Origin: Rhodococcus tukisamuensis NBRC 100609
GTDB lineage: Bacteria > Actinomycetota > Actinomycetes > Mycobacteriales > Mycobacteriaceae
Direction of reading: 5' to 3'
Assembly: GCF_001894985.1 (NCBI RefSeq)
Contig: NZ_BCXG01000021.1
Coordinates: 29,596-93,595 of the forward strand
DNA length: 64,000 bases
How positions within the stretch are numbered: position 1 is the stretch's first letter; every line of letters starts with the position of its first letter. The position numbers were made by a program, and so were the translations under genes. Positions 35,226 through 43,737 of the stretch are shown here, piece by piece. Under the pieces are notes generated by a model. It saw only the letters and a list, made by a program, of their open reading frames with translations, did not search any database and was not told where the DNA came from.

Positions 35226-35244
35226 CTGTCTGGGTCGTGGGCGT

Positions 35245-36483
35245 TCAGCGCCGGGCCGCGGGCGGCGGGCGTTCGCGCACCGCGCCGTAGGCGAAGAAGT
35301 AGCCGGGCAGCCGCGAGAGTCCCGGGGTCGCCATGATCGCCCGCACCACCCGCGGCGCAGGCTGTGCGGCGTCCGCGGAGACGGTCCCCGCCAGCACCGG
35401 CGAGATGATCTTGGCGTGCGCGAGGCGCTGTAGCGCCTGCGTCGCGGCGGCGGTCGGCCAGCGGCGGCGCTGGACCCGGCGCAGGTCCGCCGAGGTGACC
35501 GTGTCCGTCATCAGGGGCGCGGCGAGATGCCGGGCGGCGGCGACGGCGTCCTGGACGGCCAGGTTGATGCCGATGCCGAAGATCGGCGACATCGCGTGCG
35601 CCGCGTCCCCGATGCACAGCAGTCCCGGCAGGTGCCAGTGCCGTAGCCGGTCGAGCCGCACGTCGAGGAGTTGCACCTGGTCCCAGGACCGCAGCGCGTG
35701 CACGCGCTCGCCGAGCCAGGGTGCGGTGTCCGCGAACTGGCCCCGGAAGCGGTCGAGTCCGGCGGCACGTCGCTCGGCGTCCGTGCCCTTGGGGATCATG
35801 ACGGCGCACTGCCAGTAGTCGCCGCGGTCGATCATCGCGGTGAGGAAGCGGTCTCCTGCGTTGCCGACGAGTCCCTCCGGATCCTGCGGTGAGCGCGGCA
35901 GCCGGAACCACCAGGCGTCCATCGGGCAGCGGAACTGCCGCAGTCGCAGTTCTGGAAGTTGCCGCGCCAGCGAGCCGCGGCCGTCGCACGCGACGTTGAG
36001 CGCGGCACGCAGTTCGCCGACAGTGCCGTCCGGCGTGCGGTACCGGACGCCGGCGACCCGCCCGTCCTCGTGGAGGAGCGAGATCGCCTCGGTGCTCATC
36101 CGCAGGTCGAAGTCGAGTTCGTTGCGTCCCTCGTCCGCGAGCAGGTTCAGCAGGTCCCACTGGGGCACCATCGCGATGTACTTGTACCGGCCGGGCAGCG
36201 TGTCGAAACGGCCGACGGTGAGCCGCGTCCCGTCCCGGCCGATGGGCAACTGGACCGTGTGCACGTGACGTTGGGGCAGCCGCGCAAACCGCTCGCCGAG
36301 GCCGAGATCGTCCAGCAGCGACAGTGTTGAGGGATGCACGGTGTCACCACGGAAGTCACGGAGAAAGTCGCCGTGCTTCTCGAGGACCGTGACCGGCACA
36401 CCGCACCGCGCGAGCAGCAGCCCGAGGACCATCCCGGCGGGGCCCCCGCCCACTACACAACACGTGGTCCGCTCCATCCGCAC
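35245..36483 (-). CDS. FAD-dependent monooxygenase (PHBH-like)
   Basis: A 412-residue group A flavoprotein. It has the N-terminal dinucleotide motif CCVVGGGPAGMVLGLLLARC, then GDTVHPSTLSLLDDLGLGER, and the second FAD motif LLCIGDAAHAMSPIFGIGIN. It should hydroxylate an aromatic or polyketide-like compound with NAD(P)H and oxygen; substrate unknown. The GTG at 36483 was chosen because GGAGG lies six bases upstream; the next in-frame ATG (36477) is also possible. It converges on pnkp with 19 bases between. The last 50 residues are Pro/Arg-rich. Confidence 0.85.
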   Translation of the reverse strand: MRMERTTCCVVGGGPAGMVLGLLLARCGVPVTVLEKHGDFLRDFRGDTVHPSTLSLLDDLGLGERFARLPQRHVHTVQLPIGRDGTRLTVGRFDTLPGRYKYIAMVPQWDLLNLLADEGRNELDFDLRMSTEAISLLHEDGRVAGVRYRTPDGTVGELRAALNVACDGRGSLARQLPELRLRQFRCPMDAWWFRLPRSPQDPEGLVGNAGDRFLTAMIDRGDYWQCAVMIPKGTDAERRAAGLDRFRGQFADTAPWLGERVHALRSWDQVQLLDVRLDRLRHWHLPGLLCIGDAAHAMSPIFGIGINLAVQDAVAAARHLAAPLMTDTVTSADLRRVQRRRWPTAAATQALQRLAHAKIISPVLAGTVSADAAQPAPRVVRAIMATPGLSRLPGYFFAYGAVRERPPPAARR

Positions 36484-36532
36484 CGTTCCCCTCCCGTCCA
36501 GTCTGCGCCCGTGCGCCCGCGACGGCGTCAAA

Positions 36533-36570
36533 AGGTCTGGCCTCCGCTCCGGAGAGCGAAGGCCAGACCT
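36533..36570 (-). terminator. Terminator after the two-domain neocarzinostatin-like gene
   Basis: Inverted repeat AGGTCTGGCCTCCGCTC and its complement with one mismatch and a CGGA loop. On the minus strand it ends near TTTT. It lies 33 bases past the stop of the gene at 36604. Confidence 0.8.
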
Positions 36571-36603
36571 CAGTGGTGAAGCGGTTTCAGTTCTGGTGCG
36601 ACG

Positions 36604-37548
36604 TCACAGCCAGGCCAGCGCCGGAGCGACCGGCAGGCTCTTGCCGGCGACGGTCCGGAACTCCGAGGCAGCCGTGGCCGCGGGTGCCGCGAAGCTCACC
36701 GGGGTCTTGGTGTCCTGGGTGCGGTCGGCGGAGCCGTGGGCGGCGACGGTGTAGATCGAGCAGGTGTTGACGAGGCAGTCCGAGCCGTTGAGGACGGCGG
36801 CGGCGTCGACGGTGGCGGTCCAGGCGCCGCCGACGATCTGGGTCGGACGGATGAATGCGGTCGTCATCCAGGCGCCGGCGTCGGTGGCGGAGTACTTGCT
36901 GTCCTGGACGAGGCCGACGTAGAGGCCCGGTGCCGCGCCGGAGAAGCCGGTGCCGGAGACGGTGATGGTCTCGCCGGCCGGGGCGACGTCGGTGGCCTTC
37001 GACAGCGTCACTGCCGGTCCGGCGGGCACGACGACGGGTGCCTTGAAGGTGACCGGGGTCTTGGTGTCCTGGGTGCGGTCGGCGGAGCCGTGGGCGGCGA
37101 CGGTGTAGATCGAGCAGGTGTTGACCAGGCAGTCCGAGCCGTTGACGACGGCGGCGACGTCGATGGTTGCGGTCCAGGCGCCGGCGGTGATGTCGGCGGG
37201 CTTGAGCCACTGGGTGGTCATCCACGCGGTCGAGTCGGTGGCGGAGTACTTGCTGTCCTGGATGAGGCCGACGTAGAGGCCGGCGCCGGCGCCGGAGAAG
37301 CCCGTGCCCGAGACGGTGACGGTGTCGCCGGCGGCGGTGAGGTCGGTGGACTTCGACAGCGTCACTGCCGGTACCGGATCCTCGGTCCCCGGACCCTCGG
37401 GTTCCGGGGCGCTGGAACCGACGCTGCCGAGCGACCCGGTGTCGATGTCGCCGAACGGCGTGGTGAACGCTCCCGCGACGCCGACGGGGAGCGTCCACGC
37501 GATCGTGGCGGCAACGGCCGCGATCGCTGCCTTGTTGAACGTGCGCAT
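36604..37548 (-). CDS. Exported protein with two neocarzinostatin-like domains
   Basis: A 314-residue exported protein with a Sec signal peptide (residues 1-27, ending GVAGA). Two repeated domains (about 60-170 and 177-287) each carry the neocarzinostatin-family pattern SGTGFSG, LYVGL and SDCxVNTCSIYTVAAHGS, with a close cysteine pair (C140/C145 and C258/C263) ready for a disulfide. The known family is a seven-strand immunoglobulin-like fold that binds hydrophobic small molecules such as enediynes. No membrane anchor is seen. An IdeR/DtxR-type iron box lies 54 bases upstream, so the gene should be induced by iron starvation. A role in haem or siderophore binding is my inference. Confidence 0.85.
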   Translation of the reverse strand: MRTFNKAAIAAVAATIAWTLPVGVAGAFTTPFGDIDTGSLGSVGSSAPEPEGPGTEDPVPAVTLSKSTDLTAAGDTVTVSGTGFSGAGAGLYVGLIQDSKYSATDSTAWMTTQWLKPADITAGAWTATIDVAAVVNGSDCLVNTCSIYTVAAHGSADRTQDTKTPVTFKAPVVVPAGPAVTLSKATDVAPAGETITVSGTGFSGAAPGLYVGLVQDSKYSATDAGAWMTTAFIRPTQIVGGAWTATVDAAAVLNGSDCLVNTCSIYTVAAHGSADRTQDTKTPVSFAAPAATAASEFRTVAGKSLPVAPALAWL

Positions 37549-37601
37549 GTTCCTGCTTTCTTGTGTGAGCCGCCGTGACGGCACCAGCTGAGGGGAAAGG
37601 G

Positions 37602-37620
37602 TTAGGAAAAGCTAACCTAA
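37602..37620 (-). promoter_or_regulatory. IdeR/DtxR iron box upstream of the two-domain gene
   Basis: TTAGGAAAAGCTAACCTAA matches the 19-bp DtxR/IdeR consensus TTAGGTTAGGCTAACCTAA at 16 of 19 positions. It is 54-72 bases before the ATG at 37548, a position that suits repression. Confidence 0.8.
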
Positions 37621-37757
37621 GTTTTGATCGTTTGTCCAGGGACGAATCGGACGAATCTGACCGCGGTCGACGGCAGTTCATGGGCGTAATCCTGCAGGTC
37701 ATGGCAGATTTGGGCGCGCGAGTACCCCGGCCGTCGGTCGGTCGTGTGCGCGGGCGG

Positions 37758-40040
37758 TCAGGAGCTCCGGCGGCGTACTGCGAACGTCGTTGCCACGGCA
37801 ATCGCGGCGCCGACGCCGCCGCCGATCAGGAGGGGTGCGATCCAGGCGGTGCCCTCCGTGAACGTGCTGGAGAGGCTGCGGAGCGCGGCGGGGGAGTCGG
37901 AGTCGCCCGACGCCGAGGTCCCGTCGGCCGCGGCCAGGGCCGCCTCCTTCGCGCCTGCCGGGTCGTCGCCGAAGCTGACCGGCGTCTGGCTGTCCTGGCT
38001 GCGGTCACTCGAGCCGTGCGCGGCAATGGTGTAGACGGAACACGCGTTCTTGGTGCAGTCGGAGTCGCCCTTGACGGCCATCACGTCCATGGTGGTGGAC
38101 CAGGCGCCGTCGACGATCTTGTTCGGCGTGATGAACGCCGTGGTCATCCAGGCCCCCGCGTCGGTGGTGGAGAACTTGTCGTCCTGGATCAGGCCGGCGT
38201 AGATGCCGGGGCCGCTGGTGGAGAACCCGGTGCCCGAGATGGTGATCGTGTCGCCGTCGACCTCGAGGCCGCGAGTCTTCGACACGGTGACCGCCACGCT
38301 GTTTCCCTCGCCCACCTTGCCCTTCTTTGCGGCCGCGGCGGCCTTGGCCCCGCCTGCCGTGCCGCCGGCTCCGCCCGTGTTGCCGGACGCGGGGCCGGCC
38401 ACCGGTGCGCCGGTCGTGTCCGGCGCGACGCCGCCGGCGAAGCCCACCGGGGTCCGGGAGTCCTGGCTGCGGTCACTCGAGCCGTGGGCGGCGACGGTGT
38501 AGATCGAGCAGGTGTTGCTCATGCAGTCGAAGTCGCCCACGACGGCGGGCAGATCCATGGTGGTGGACCAGTTACCGCCGGAGATCGCCTCCGGCTTGAG
38601 GAAGGCGGTCGTCATCCAGGCCGAGGCGTCGGTGGCGGAGAAGCGGTTGTCCTGGACGAGGCCGACGTACAGGCCCGGTGCCGCTCCGGAGAACCCGGAA
38701 CCGGAGATGGTGACCGTCTCGCCGGCCGGGGCGAGGTCGGTGCCCTTGGACAGCGTCACGGACAGGTTGGGGTTGGAGGTCACCGTGCCCCCGCCGGTTC
38801 CGGGGCTGGCTCCCGCGGGTGTGCCGGGACCGGCGGGTGCGTCGGGCGCTCCGGGGGTTCCGGGGCCTGCGGGCGCGTCGGGTCCGCCGGGAGTGCCCGG
38901 TCCCGCGGGGGTGTCGGGGCCTGCGGGGGTGCCGGGACCCGCCGGGCTGCCGCCGAAGTCGATGCGGGTGACGGTGTCCTGGCTGCGGTCGGACGAGCCG
39001 TGTGCGGCCAGGGTGTAGACGGCGCAGACGTTGGCGATGCAGTCGCTACCGGCGAACGTGGACGAGACGTTGAGTGACTTGGACCAGGACCCGCCCGGCA
39101 TGTCCGAGGGCTTGATGAACTGCGCGTCCTGGAAGACCGAGGCGTCGGTGACCGAGAACCGGTTCATCTGGGCGACGCCGATGTAGATGCCCGGCCCGGA
39201 GGTCGAGAAGCCGCGGCCGTTCACGGTGATGGTGTCGCCGGCGGCGTTGAGTCCGCTGGTCCGGTCGGCACTCACGCTCGGCCCGTTGCCCGTCGGTGGC
39301 TTTGTGGTGGTCGTCGGCGGCTTGGTCGTTGTGGTGGTGGGTGGCTTGGTGGTGGTGGTCGGCGGCGGCGCGGTCGTCGTCGTGGGTGGCTTGGTGGTGG
39401 TGGGCGGCTTGGTGGTGGTTGGCGGCTTTGTGGTGGTGGTGGTGGTGGGCGGCGTCGTCGTCGTGGTGGTCGGCGGCACAGTGGTCGTCATCGTCGTCGG
39501 CGGCGGCGTCGTGGTCGGCGGCGGTGTGGTGGCGGTGGCGGTGGTGGTCGTGGGCGGCGGCGTGGTGGTCGTGGGCGCCGCGGCGAAGGTCACCGGATTC
39601 TGGGTGTCCTGGGTGCGGTCCGACGAGCCGTGCGCGGCGACGGTGTAGATCGAGCAGGCGTTCACGGTGCAGTCCGAGCCGCCGCTGACGGCCATCACCT
39701 CGACCGAGGTGGACCAGGCGCCGCCGCTGATCTCGCTGGACCGGATGAACACCGTGGAGATCCAGGCGTCGGCGTTGGTGGTGGAGAACATGTTGTCCTG
39801 GGCGAGGCCGACGTAGATGCCGGCGCCCGCGCCGGAGAATCCGGTGCCCGAGACGCTGATGGTCTCGCCGTCGACGTTCAGGCCGCTCGACTTGCCGACT
39901 GTCGTGACCGCAGGGCCGGAGACGGCTTGGGTGGCCGTGTCGCCGGAGATATCGGGGTTGGCGACGGCAACGCCCGCCGGCGCCGTCAATGCCATGGCGA
40001 CCGCCATGGTCGCGAATGCGGCCCTGCCTAACGCGCGCAT
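37758..40040 (-). CDS. Surface-anchored protein with four neocarzinostatin-like domains
   Basis: A 760-residue protein: signal peptide 1-27, domain 1 at 43-153, a Thr/Pro-rich wall-spanning linker at 155-250, domain 2 at 255-362, a Pro-Gly-Ala linker at 364-420, domain 3 at 428-534, domain 4 at 582-690, a membrane helix at about 731-755 and a short basic tail RRRSS. Each domain has the paired cysteines in DCxxxxCxxYTxAAHGSSDR (C124/C129, C334/C339, C506/C511, C662/C667). The layout is that of a surface-displayed multi-domain binder anchored in the membrane. Two iron-box-like elements lie upstream. It is probably a paralogue and partner of the soluble two-domain protein encoded downstream. Confidence 0.87.
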   Translation of the reverse strand: MRALGRAAFATMAVAMALTAPAGVAVANPDISGDTATQAVSGPAVTTVGKSSGLNVDGETISVSGTGFSGAGAGIYVGLAQDNMFSTTNADAWISTVFIRSSEISGGAWSTSVEVMAVSGGSDCTVNACSIYTVAAHGSSDRTQDTQNPVTFAAAPTTTTPPPTTTTATATTPPPTTTPPPTTMTTTVPPTTTTTTPPTTTTTTKPPTTTKPPTTTKPPTTTTAPPPTTTTKPPTTTTTKPPTTTTKPPTGNGPSVSADRTSGLNAAGDTITVNGRGFSTSGPGIYIGVAQMNRFSVTDASVFQDAQFIKPSDMPGGSWSKSLNVSSTFAGSDCIANVCAVYTLAAHGSSDRSQDTVTRIDFGGSPAGPGTPAGPDTPAGPGTPGGPDAPAGPGTPGAPDAPAGPGTPAGASPGTGGGTVTSNPNLSVTLSKGTDLAPAGETVTISGSGFSGAAPGLYVGLVQDNRFSATDASAWMTTAFLKPEAISGGNWSTTMDLPAVVGDFDCMSNTCSIYTVAAHGSSDRSQDSRTPVGFAGGVAPDTTGAPVAGPASGNTGGAGGTAGGAKAAAAAKKGKVGEGNSVAVTVSKTRGLEVDGDTITISGTGFSTSGPGIYAGLIQDDKFSTTDAGAWMTTAFITPNKIVDGAWSTTMDVMAVKGDSDCTKNACSVYTIAAHGSSDRSQDSQTPVSFGDDPAGAKEAALAAADGTSASGDSDSPAALRSLSSTFTEGTAWIAPLLIGGGVGAAIAVATTFAVRRRSS
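39296..39578 (-). repeat. Thr/Pro-coding low-complexity tract
   Basis: On the plus strand this looks like a GGTGGT/GTCGGCGG-rich repeat. It encodes the TTTKPP/TTTPPP linker between domains 1 and 2. It is a protein-level spacer, not a DNA element. Confidence 0.85.
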
Positions 40041-40099
40041 CTTCCTACTTCCTGGTCATAGCCGCAGGTCACGGCACCGTATGGAGTACAAAACTCAGG

Positions 40100-40118
40100 T
40101 GAGGTTAGCCTATATTTG
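40100..40118 (-). promoter_or_regulatory. IdeR/DtxR iron-box-like site 1 upstream of the four-domain gene
   Basis: TGAGGTTAGCCTATATTTG keeps the AGGTTAG-CTA core of the iron box (about 12 of 19 consensus positions). It lies 60-78 bases before the ATG at 40040. Confidence 0.55.
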
Positions 40119-40119
40119 G

Positions 40120-40138
40120 CTAGGTGAGGCTAAGTTAC
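40120..40138 (-). promoter_or_regulatory. IdeR/DtxR iron-box-like site 2 upstream of the four-domain gene
   Basis: CTAGGTGAGGCTAAGTTAC matches the iron-box consensus at 14 of 19 positions. It is shifted by 20 bases from site 1, close to two DNA turns, which would allow two dimers to bind side by side. Confidence 0.6.
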
Positions 40139-40262
40139 CTGACTGGACGTCCAAGTTGGTGGGCTACGTTTTTTGGACGCATCGCCCGAAGAGGTCAGGG
40201 GTCGTGTCCCGGCGGGCTGGACGAGGAATCGGAGGAGCGGCTGTGGCCGGTCGTTGGAACGG

Positions 40263-40302
40263 CGAAGGCCTCCTGTCGTGACTCACAGACAGGAGGCCTT
40301 CG
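40263..40302 (-). terminator. Terminator after yaaA
   Basis: A perfect 15-bp inverted repeat, CGAAGGCCTCCTGTC and its complement, encloses a 10-base loop. It lies 34 bases past the yaaA stop. The 295-base gap 40041-40335 otherwise holds only the iron boxes. Confidence 0.8.
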
Positions 40303-40335
40303 TGGTGCGCGCCATGCGCATGTCGGTTGGTGTGG

Positions 40336-41079
40336 CTAGGTCAGGACGACCAGTTCGGTTGCCGAGCTGATCTCCACGGTCAGGCCGGCCTTCGTCGCCA
40401 CTCGGGCGAGGCCCTTGACGTCGGTCGGCTCGGCGCGGGACAGCACCAGGGCGCGAGCCAACAGGCCCTTGTGATGCTTGTTGAAGTGGCTGACGACGGA
40501 ACGGCTGCCGTCGGGCTTGACGGTGAGCACGGTTGCGGTGACCGCGCCGGGGACCGGCCCGAGTTGCTGGTAGGTGCCGGAGCGCAGGTCCACCACCAGG
40601 CCGCCGTCCGCCTCCGCGGACAGCGCGGCGGACAGTTCCGGCCTCCACAGTGACTGCAGGGTGCCGAAGCCCGGGAGCTTGGAGCCGCCGGACAGCCGGT
40701 AGGCGGGGATCGGGTCGCCGGCCCGGACCGCGCCGAACAGCGCCGACCCCATCGCGAGCCGTCGGTACGCCTTCTCCCGCTGGACCTTGGTGAACGCCTT
40801 CGCGTCGAGCGCGTCGAACAGCACTCCCGTGTAGCGCTCGAGCGCGGGCCGGGTCGGGGAGACCCAGAGCTTCGCGTTGCGCTCGACCTCGTCGGTCTGG
40901 TGGGCGCTCAGACCCAGTGCGACGCTGGACGCGTCGGTGTCGGCGGACAGCTCGACGAGGGCATCGACCAGAGCCTCGCGGGTCGCCGTCAATGTGGGCA
41001 GGGACAGTTCGCCCAGGTCGAGCGGGGCGCCCTTGCCGCCGTCGGACTTGGTCTCGGAAGGGGGCAGCAGAACCAGCAC
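40336..41079 (-). CDS. yaaA: YaaA-family (DUF328) peroxide stress protein
   Basis: A 247-residue cytosolic protein beginning MLVLLPPSETKSDGG, the family hallmark. It also has LFGAVRAGDPIPAYRLSGGS, VVDLRSGTYQQL and the C-terminal HFNKHHKGLLARALV. In E. coli YaaA lowers free iron and protects DNA during peroxide stress; it has a DNA-binding helix-hairpin-helix. The GTG at 41079 was chosen because it gives the family N-terminus and sits eight bases after a TACCGT -10-like element; a TTG at 41088 is the alternative. It is divergent from proS. Confidence 0.88.
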   Translation of the reverse strand: MLVLLPPSETKSDGGKGAPLDLGELSLPTLTATREALVDALVELSADTDASSVALGLSAHQTDEVERNAKLWVSPTRPALERYTGVLFDALDAKAFTKVQREKAYRRLAMGSALFGAVRAGDPIPAYRLSGGSKLPGFGTLQSLWRPELSAALSAEADGGLVVDLRSGTYQQLGPVPGAVTATVLTVKPDGSRSVVSHFNKHHKGLLARALVLSRAEPTDVKGLARVATKAGLTVEISSATELVVLT

Positions 41080-41087
41080 GAGCGGCA

Positions 41088-41093
41088 ACGGTA
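41088..41093 (-). promoter_or_regulatory. Probable -10 element for leaderless yaaA mRNA
   Basis: On the minus strand TACCGT is followed eight bases later by the GTG at 41079. There is no ribosome site. Confidence 0.4.
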
Positions 41094-41125
41094 CCGGGTG
41101 CGCGCGGCGGCCCGCATCGGGCGAC

Positions 41126-41131
41126 TAGTCT
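41126..41131 (+). promoter_or_regulatory. Probable -10 element for leaderless proS mRNA
   Basis: TAGTCT ends eight bases before the proS GTG at 41140, with no ribosome site between. Confidence 0.45.
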
Positions 41132-41139
41132 GATACCCC

Positions 41140-42885
41140 GTGATCACCCGCCTTTCGCACCTGTTCCTCCGCACGCTGCGTGACGATCCCGCCGACGCCG
41201 AGGTTGCCAGCCACAAGCTGCTCGTCCGGGCCGGCTACGTCCGCCGAATCGCGCCGGGTGTGTACTCCTGGCTGCCGCTGGGCCTGCGGGTCCTGCGCGA
41301 GGTCGAGCGGGTGGTCCGCGAGGAGATGGACGCGATGGGCGCGCAGGAGATCCTGCTGCCCGCGCTGCTGCCGCGCGAGCCCTACGAGACGTCGAACCGC
41401 TGGACCGAGTACGGCGCCGGGCTGTTCCGTCTCAAGGACCGCAAGGGCAACGACTACATGCTCGGCCCCACCCACGAGGAGCTCTTCGCGCTCACCGTCA
41501 AGGGTGAGTACAACTCCTACAAGGACTTCCCGGTCACCCTGTACCAGGTGCAGACCAAGTACCGCGACGAGGAGCGGCCCCGCGCCGGCATCCTGCGCGG
41601 CCGCGAGTTCGTGATGAAGGACTCCTACTCCTTCGACCTCACCGACGAGGGCCTGACCGCGTCGTACCAGGCGCACCGCGACACCTACGAGCGGATCCTG
41701 GCCCGGCTCGGCGTCAAGTACGTCATCGTCTCCGCGACCTCGGGCGCGATGGGCGGCAGTGCCTCGGAGGAGTTCCTGGCCGAGAGCGCGATCGGCGAGG
41801 ACACCTACGTCCGTTGCCTCGAGTCCGGCTACGCCGCGAATGTCGAGGCCGTCAAGACGCTGGCGCCCGAGGCGATCCCGTTCGACGGGCTGCCCGACGC
41901 GAAGGTGTACGACACCCCCGGCACCGAGACCATCGACACTCTCGTCGAGTGGGCCAACGGCGCGGACCTCGGCAAGACGGTCACCGCCGCGGACACCCTG
42001 AAGAACATCATGGTCAAGACCCGGGTGCCGGGCGGGGAGTGGGAACTGCTTGCCATCGGCATCCCCGGCGACCGTGAGGTCGACGAGAAGCGCCTCGAGG
42101 CCTCGCTGGAGCCGGCCGAGTACGTGCTCATCACCGAGACCGACTTCAAGAACAACCCGTTCCTCGTCAAGGGCTACATCGGACCGAAGGCGTTGCAGGA
42201 GAACGGTATCCGCTACCTCGTCGACCCGCGCGTGGTCGACGGCACCAGCTGGATCACCGGCGCCGACGAGGAGGGCAAGCACGTCGTCGGTCTCGTCGCC
42301 GGCCGCGACTTCACCCCGGACGGCACCATCGAGGCCGCCGAGGTGCGCGACGGCGACCCGTCGCCCGATGGCGCCGGACCGCTGGTCGCGGCCCGCGGCA
42401 TCGAGGTCGGTCACGTCTTCCAGCTGGGCCGCAAGTACACCGACGTGTTCTCCGTCGACGTGCTCGGCGAGAACGGCAAGCCGGTCCGGCCCACCATGGG
42501 CTCCTACGGCATCGGCGTCTCGCGCCTGGTCGCGGTGATCGCCGAGCAGATGCACGACGAGAAGGGCCTGCGCTGGCCGGCCGAGGTGTCGCCGGCGAAC
42601 GTGCACCTGGTGATCGCGAACAAGGACGACGCCGCCCGCGAGGGTGCCGAGGGCCTGGCCGCCGAGCTGGACGGGGCCGGGCTGTCGGTGATCCTCGACG
42701 ACCGCAAGGCCTCGCCGGGCGTGAAGTTCAAGGACTCCGAGCTGCTCGGGATCCCGCTGGTGGTCGTCGTCGGCCGCGGCTGGGCCGACGGCAAGGTGGA
42801 GCTGCGCGACCGCTTCACCGGCGAGTCCCGCGAGGTCGACGCCGGCGGCGCGCTGGCGGAGATCCTCGCCGCCGTCCGCGGCTGA
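41140..42885 (+). CDS. proS: Prolyl-tRNA synthetase
   Basis: A 581-residue class II synthetase that charges tRNA-Pro. Early motifs are [20 protein letters not shown] and class II motif 2, with [19 protein letters not shown] and [20 protein letters not shown]. Residues about 230-400 form the editing INS domain typical of the bacterial form. Motif 3 is [18 protein letters not shown]. The C-terminal anticodon-binding domain ends at [10 protein letters not shown]. tuberculosis ProS is 582 residues. A GTG start behind a -10 element suggests a leaderless transcript. Confidence 0.96.
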   Translation: MITRLSHLFLRTLRDDPADAEVASHKLLVRAGYVRRIAPGVYSWLPLGLRVLREVERVVREEMDAMGAQEILLPALLPREPYETSNRWTEYGAGLFRLKDRKGNDYMLGPTHEELFALTVKGEYNSYKDFPVTLYQVQTKYRDEERPRAGILRGREFVMKDSYSFDLTDEGLTASYQAHRDTYERILARLGVKYVIVSATSGAMGGSASEEFLAESAIGEDTYVRCLESGYAANVEAVKTLAPEAIPFDGLPDAKVYDTPGTETIDTLVEWANGADLGKTVTAADTLKNIMVKTRVPGGEWELLAIGIPGDREVDEKRLEASLEPAEYVLITETDFKNNPFLVKGYIGPKALQENGIRYLVDPRVVDGTSWITGADEEGKHVVGLVAGRDFTPDGTIEAAEVRDGDPSPDGAGPLVAARGIEVGHVFQLGRKYTDVFSVDVLGENGKPVRPTMGSYGIGVSRLVAVIAEQMHDEKGLRWPAEVSPANVHLVIANKDDAAREGAEGLAAELDGAGLSVILDDRKASPGVKFKDSELLGIPLVVVVGRGWADGKVELRDRFTGESREVDAGGALAEILAAVRG

Positions 42886-42903
42886 CCCGAATTACCTGCA
42901 GTG

Positions 42904-42937
42904 CCGGACCGGGCCGTCAGTCGACGGCCCGGTCCGG
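42904..42937 (+). terminator. Terminator after proS
   Basis: Perfect 15-bp inverted repeat CCGGACCGGGCCGTC with loop AGTC. It overlaps a partial copy of the 3' end of the membrane-protein gene at 43117. The rest of the 231-base gap to 43116 has no gene that I can support. Confidence 0.75.
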
Positions 42938-43116
42938 TGCGTTGAGCGGGAATTGCCGGTCCTACGGATCGATGCCCTACGGATCGGAATCGAAGGAGAC
43001 CGAGAGTAGCGAGACGAACGCCGGCGACCGGATCGCTCGGATCGCTCGGCCTGCCGTCCTTCGGTCGCTAGATCGGCCCATTCGCGCCCGCCCCGTCGCG
43101 CCACCGGACCAAGCCG

Positions 43117-43674
43117 TCAGCCGACGGCCCGGTCCAGTGCGTTCAGGCGGGCATCCTCCGCCGCCACCCGGCGCCGCTGCACGATCACGTGGGTGACCCC
43201 GGCGACCGCGGTCGCCCCGGCCGCCGCGGGCAGCGCCCAGCCGGCGCCCGGGACGTGGTGTGAGATCGCGGCGGTGAGCTCGACGACGCCGCGGAAGCCC
43301 CCGGTGCAGTAGTAGACGAGCGCGCCAGCGGCCACCCAACGGGCCTGCAGCGCAGCGACATTGACCAGCGCCCGCCGCGGCGCGAGACCCAGTTGTGCGC
43401 GGCGCTGGCACTCGCGGACCGCCGCCCGGTCCTGCGCGGTGGCCCGGGCGGCGAGTGGAAGCACCAGCATCGCGGCGCAGGCCAGGACGAGGGCGGTTTC
43501 GCCCGTGGGGCCCCGGCGCAGGGACACGGCCGCGAGCGTCAGCAGTCCGGCGGCCAGCGCGTAGGTCCGGACCCGGGCCCAGACATCGGCGCGCAGCGCG
43601 GCGTCGGCGCGCAACCGCCGGTAGCCGACGAACCCCACCGCGGACAGGGCGAGCAGCAGGACGGCGGTGAACAT
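43117..43674 (-). CDS. Small membrane protein of unknown function
   Basis: A 185-residue protein with about four hydrophobic segments: MFTAVLLLALSAVGFVGY, YALAAGLLTLAAVSL, ALVLACAAMLVLPLAA and VAAGALVYYCTGGF, then a final helix near GWALPAAAGATAVAGVTHVI. It ends in a charged tail. I recognise no family. It is the last gene of the six-gene minus-strand operon, 63 bases after the SDR stop, so it may be a late addition or have its own promoter. Its last eleven codons are duplicated beside the proS terminator. Confidence 0.65.
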   Translation of the reverse strand: MFTAVLLLALSAVGFVGYRRLRADAALRADVWARVRTYALAAGLLTLAAVSLRRGPTGETALVLACAAMLVLPLAARATAQDRAAVRECQRRAQLGLAPRRALVNVAALQARWVAAGALVYYCTGGFRGVVELTAAISHHVPGAGWALPAAAGATAVAGVTHVIVQRRRVAAEDARLNALDRAVG

Positions 43675-43737
43675 GTGGACGAGGCCCCTCGGGTCGGTGT
43701 GGTGAAGGCCTGGATCGTCCCACAGTCGGCCGGCGGG

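Noticed and set aside
39296..39648. Possible CRISPR or satellite repeat, seen as GGTGGT/GTCGGCGG runs
   Set aside because: There are no regular spacers, and the minus-strand frame encodes a Thr/Pro linker of an exported protein.
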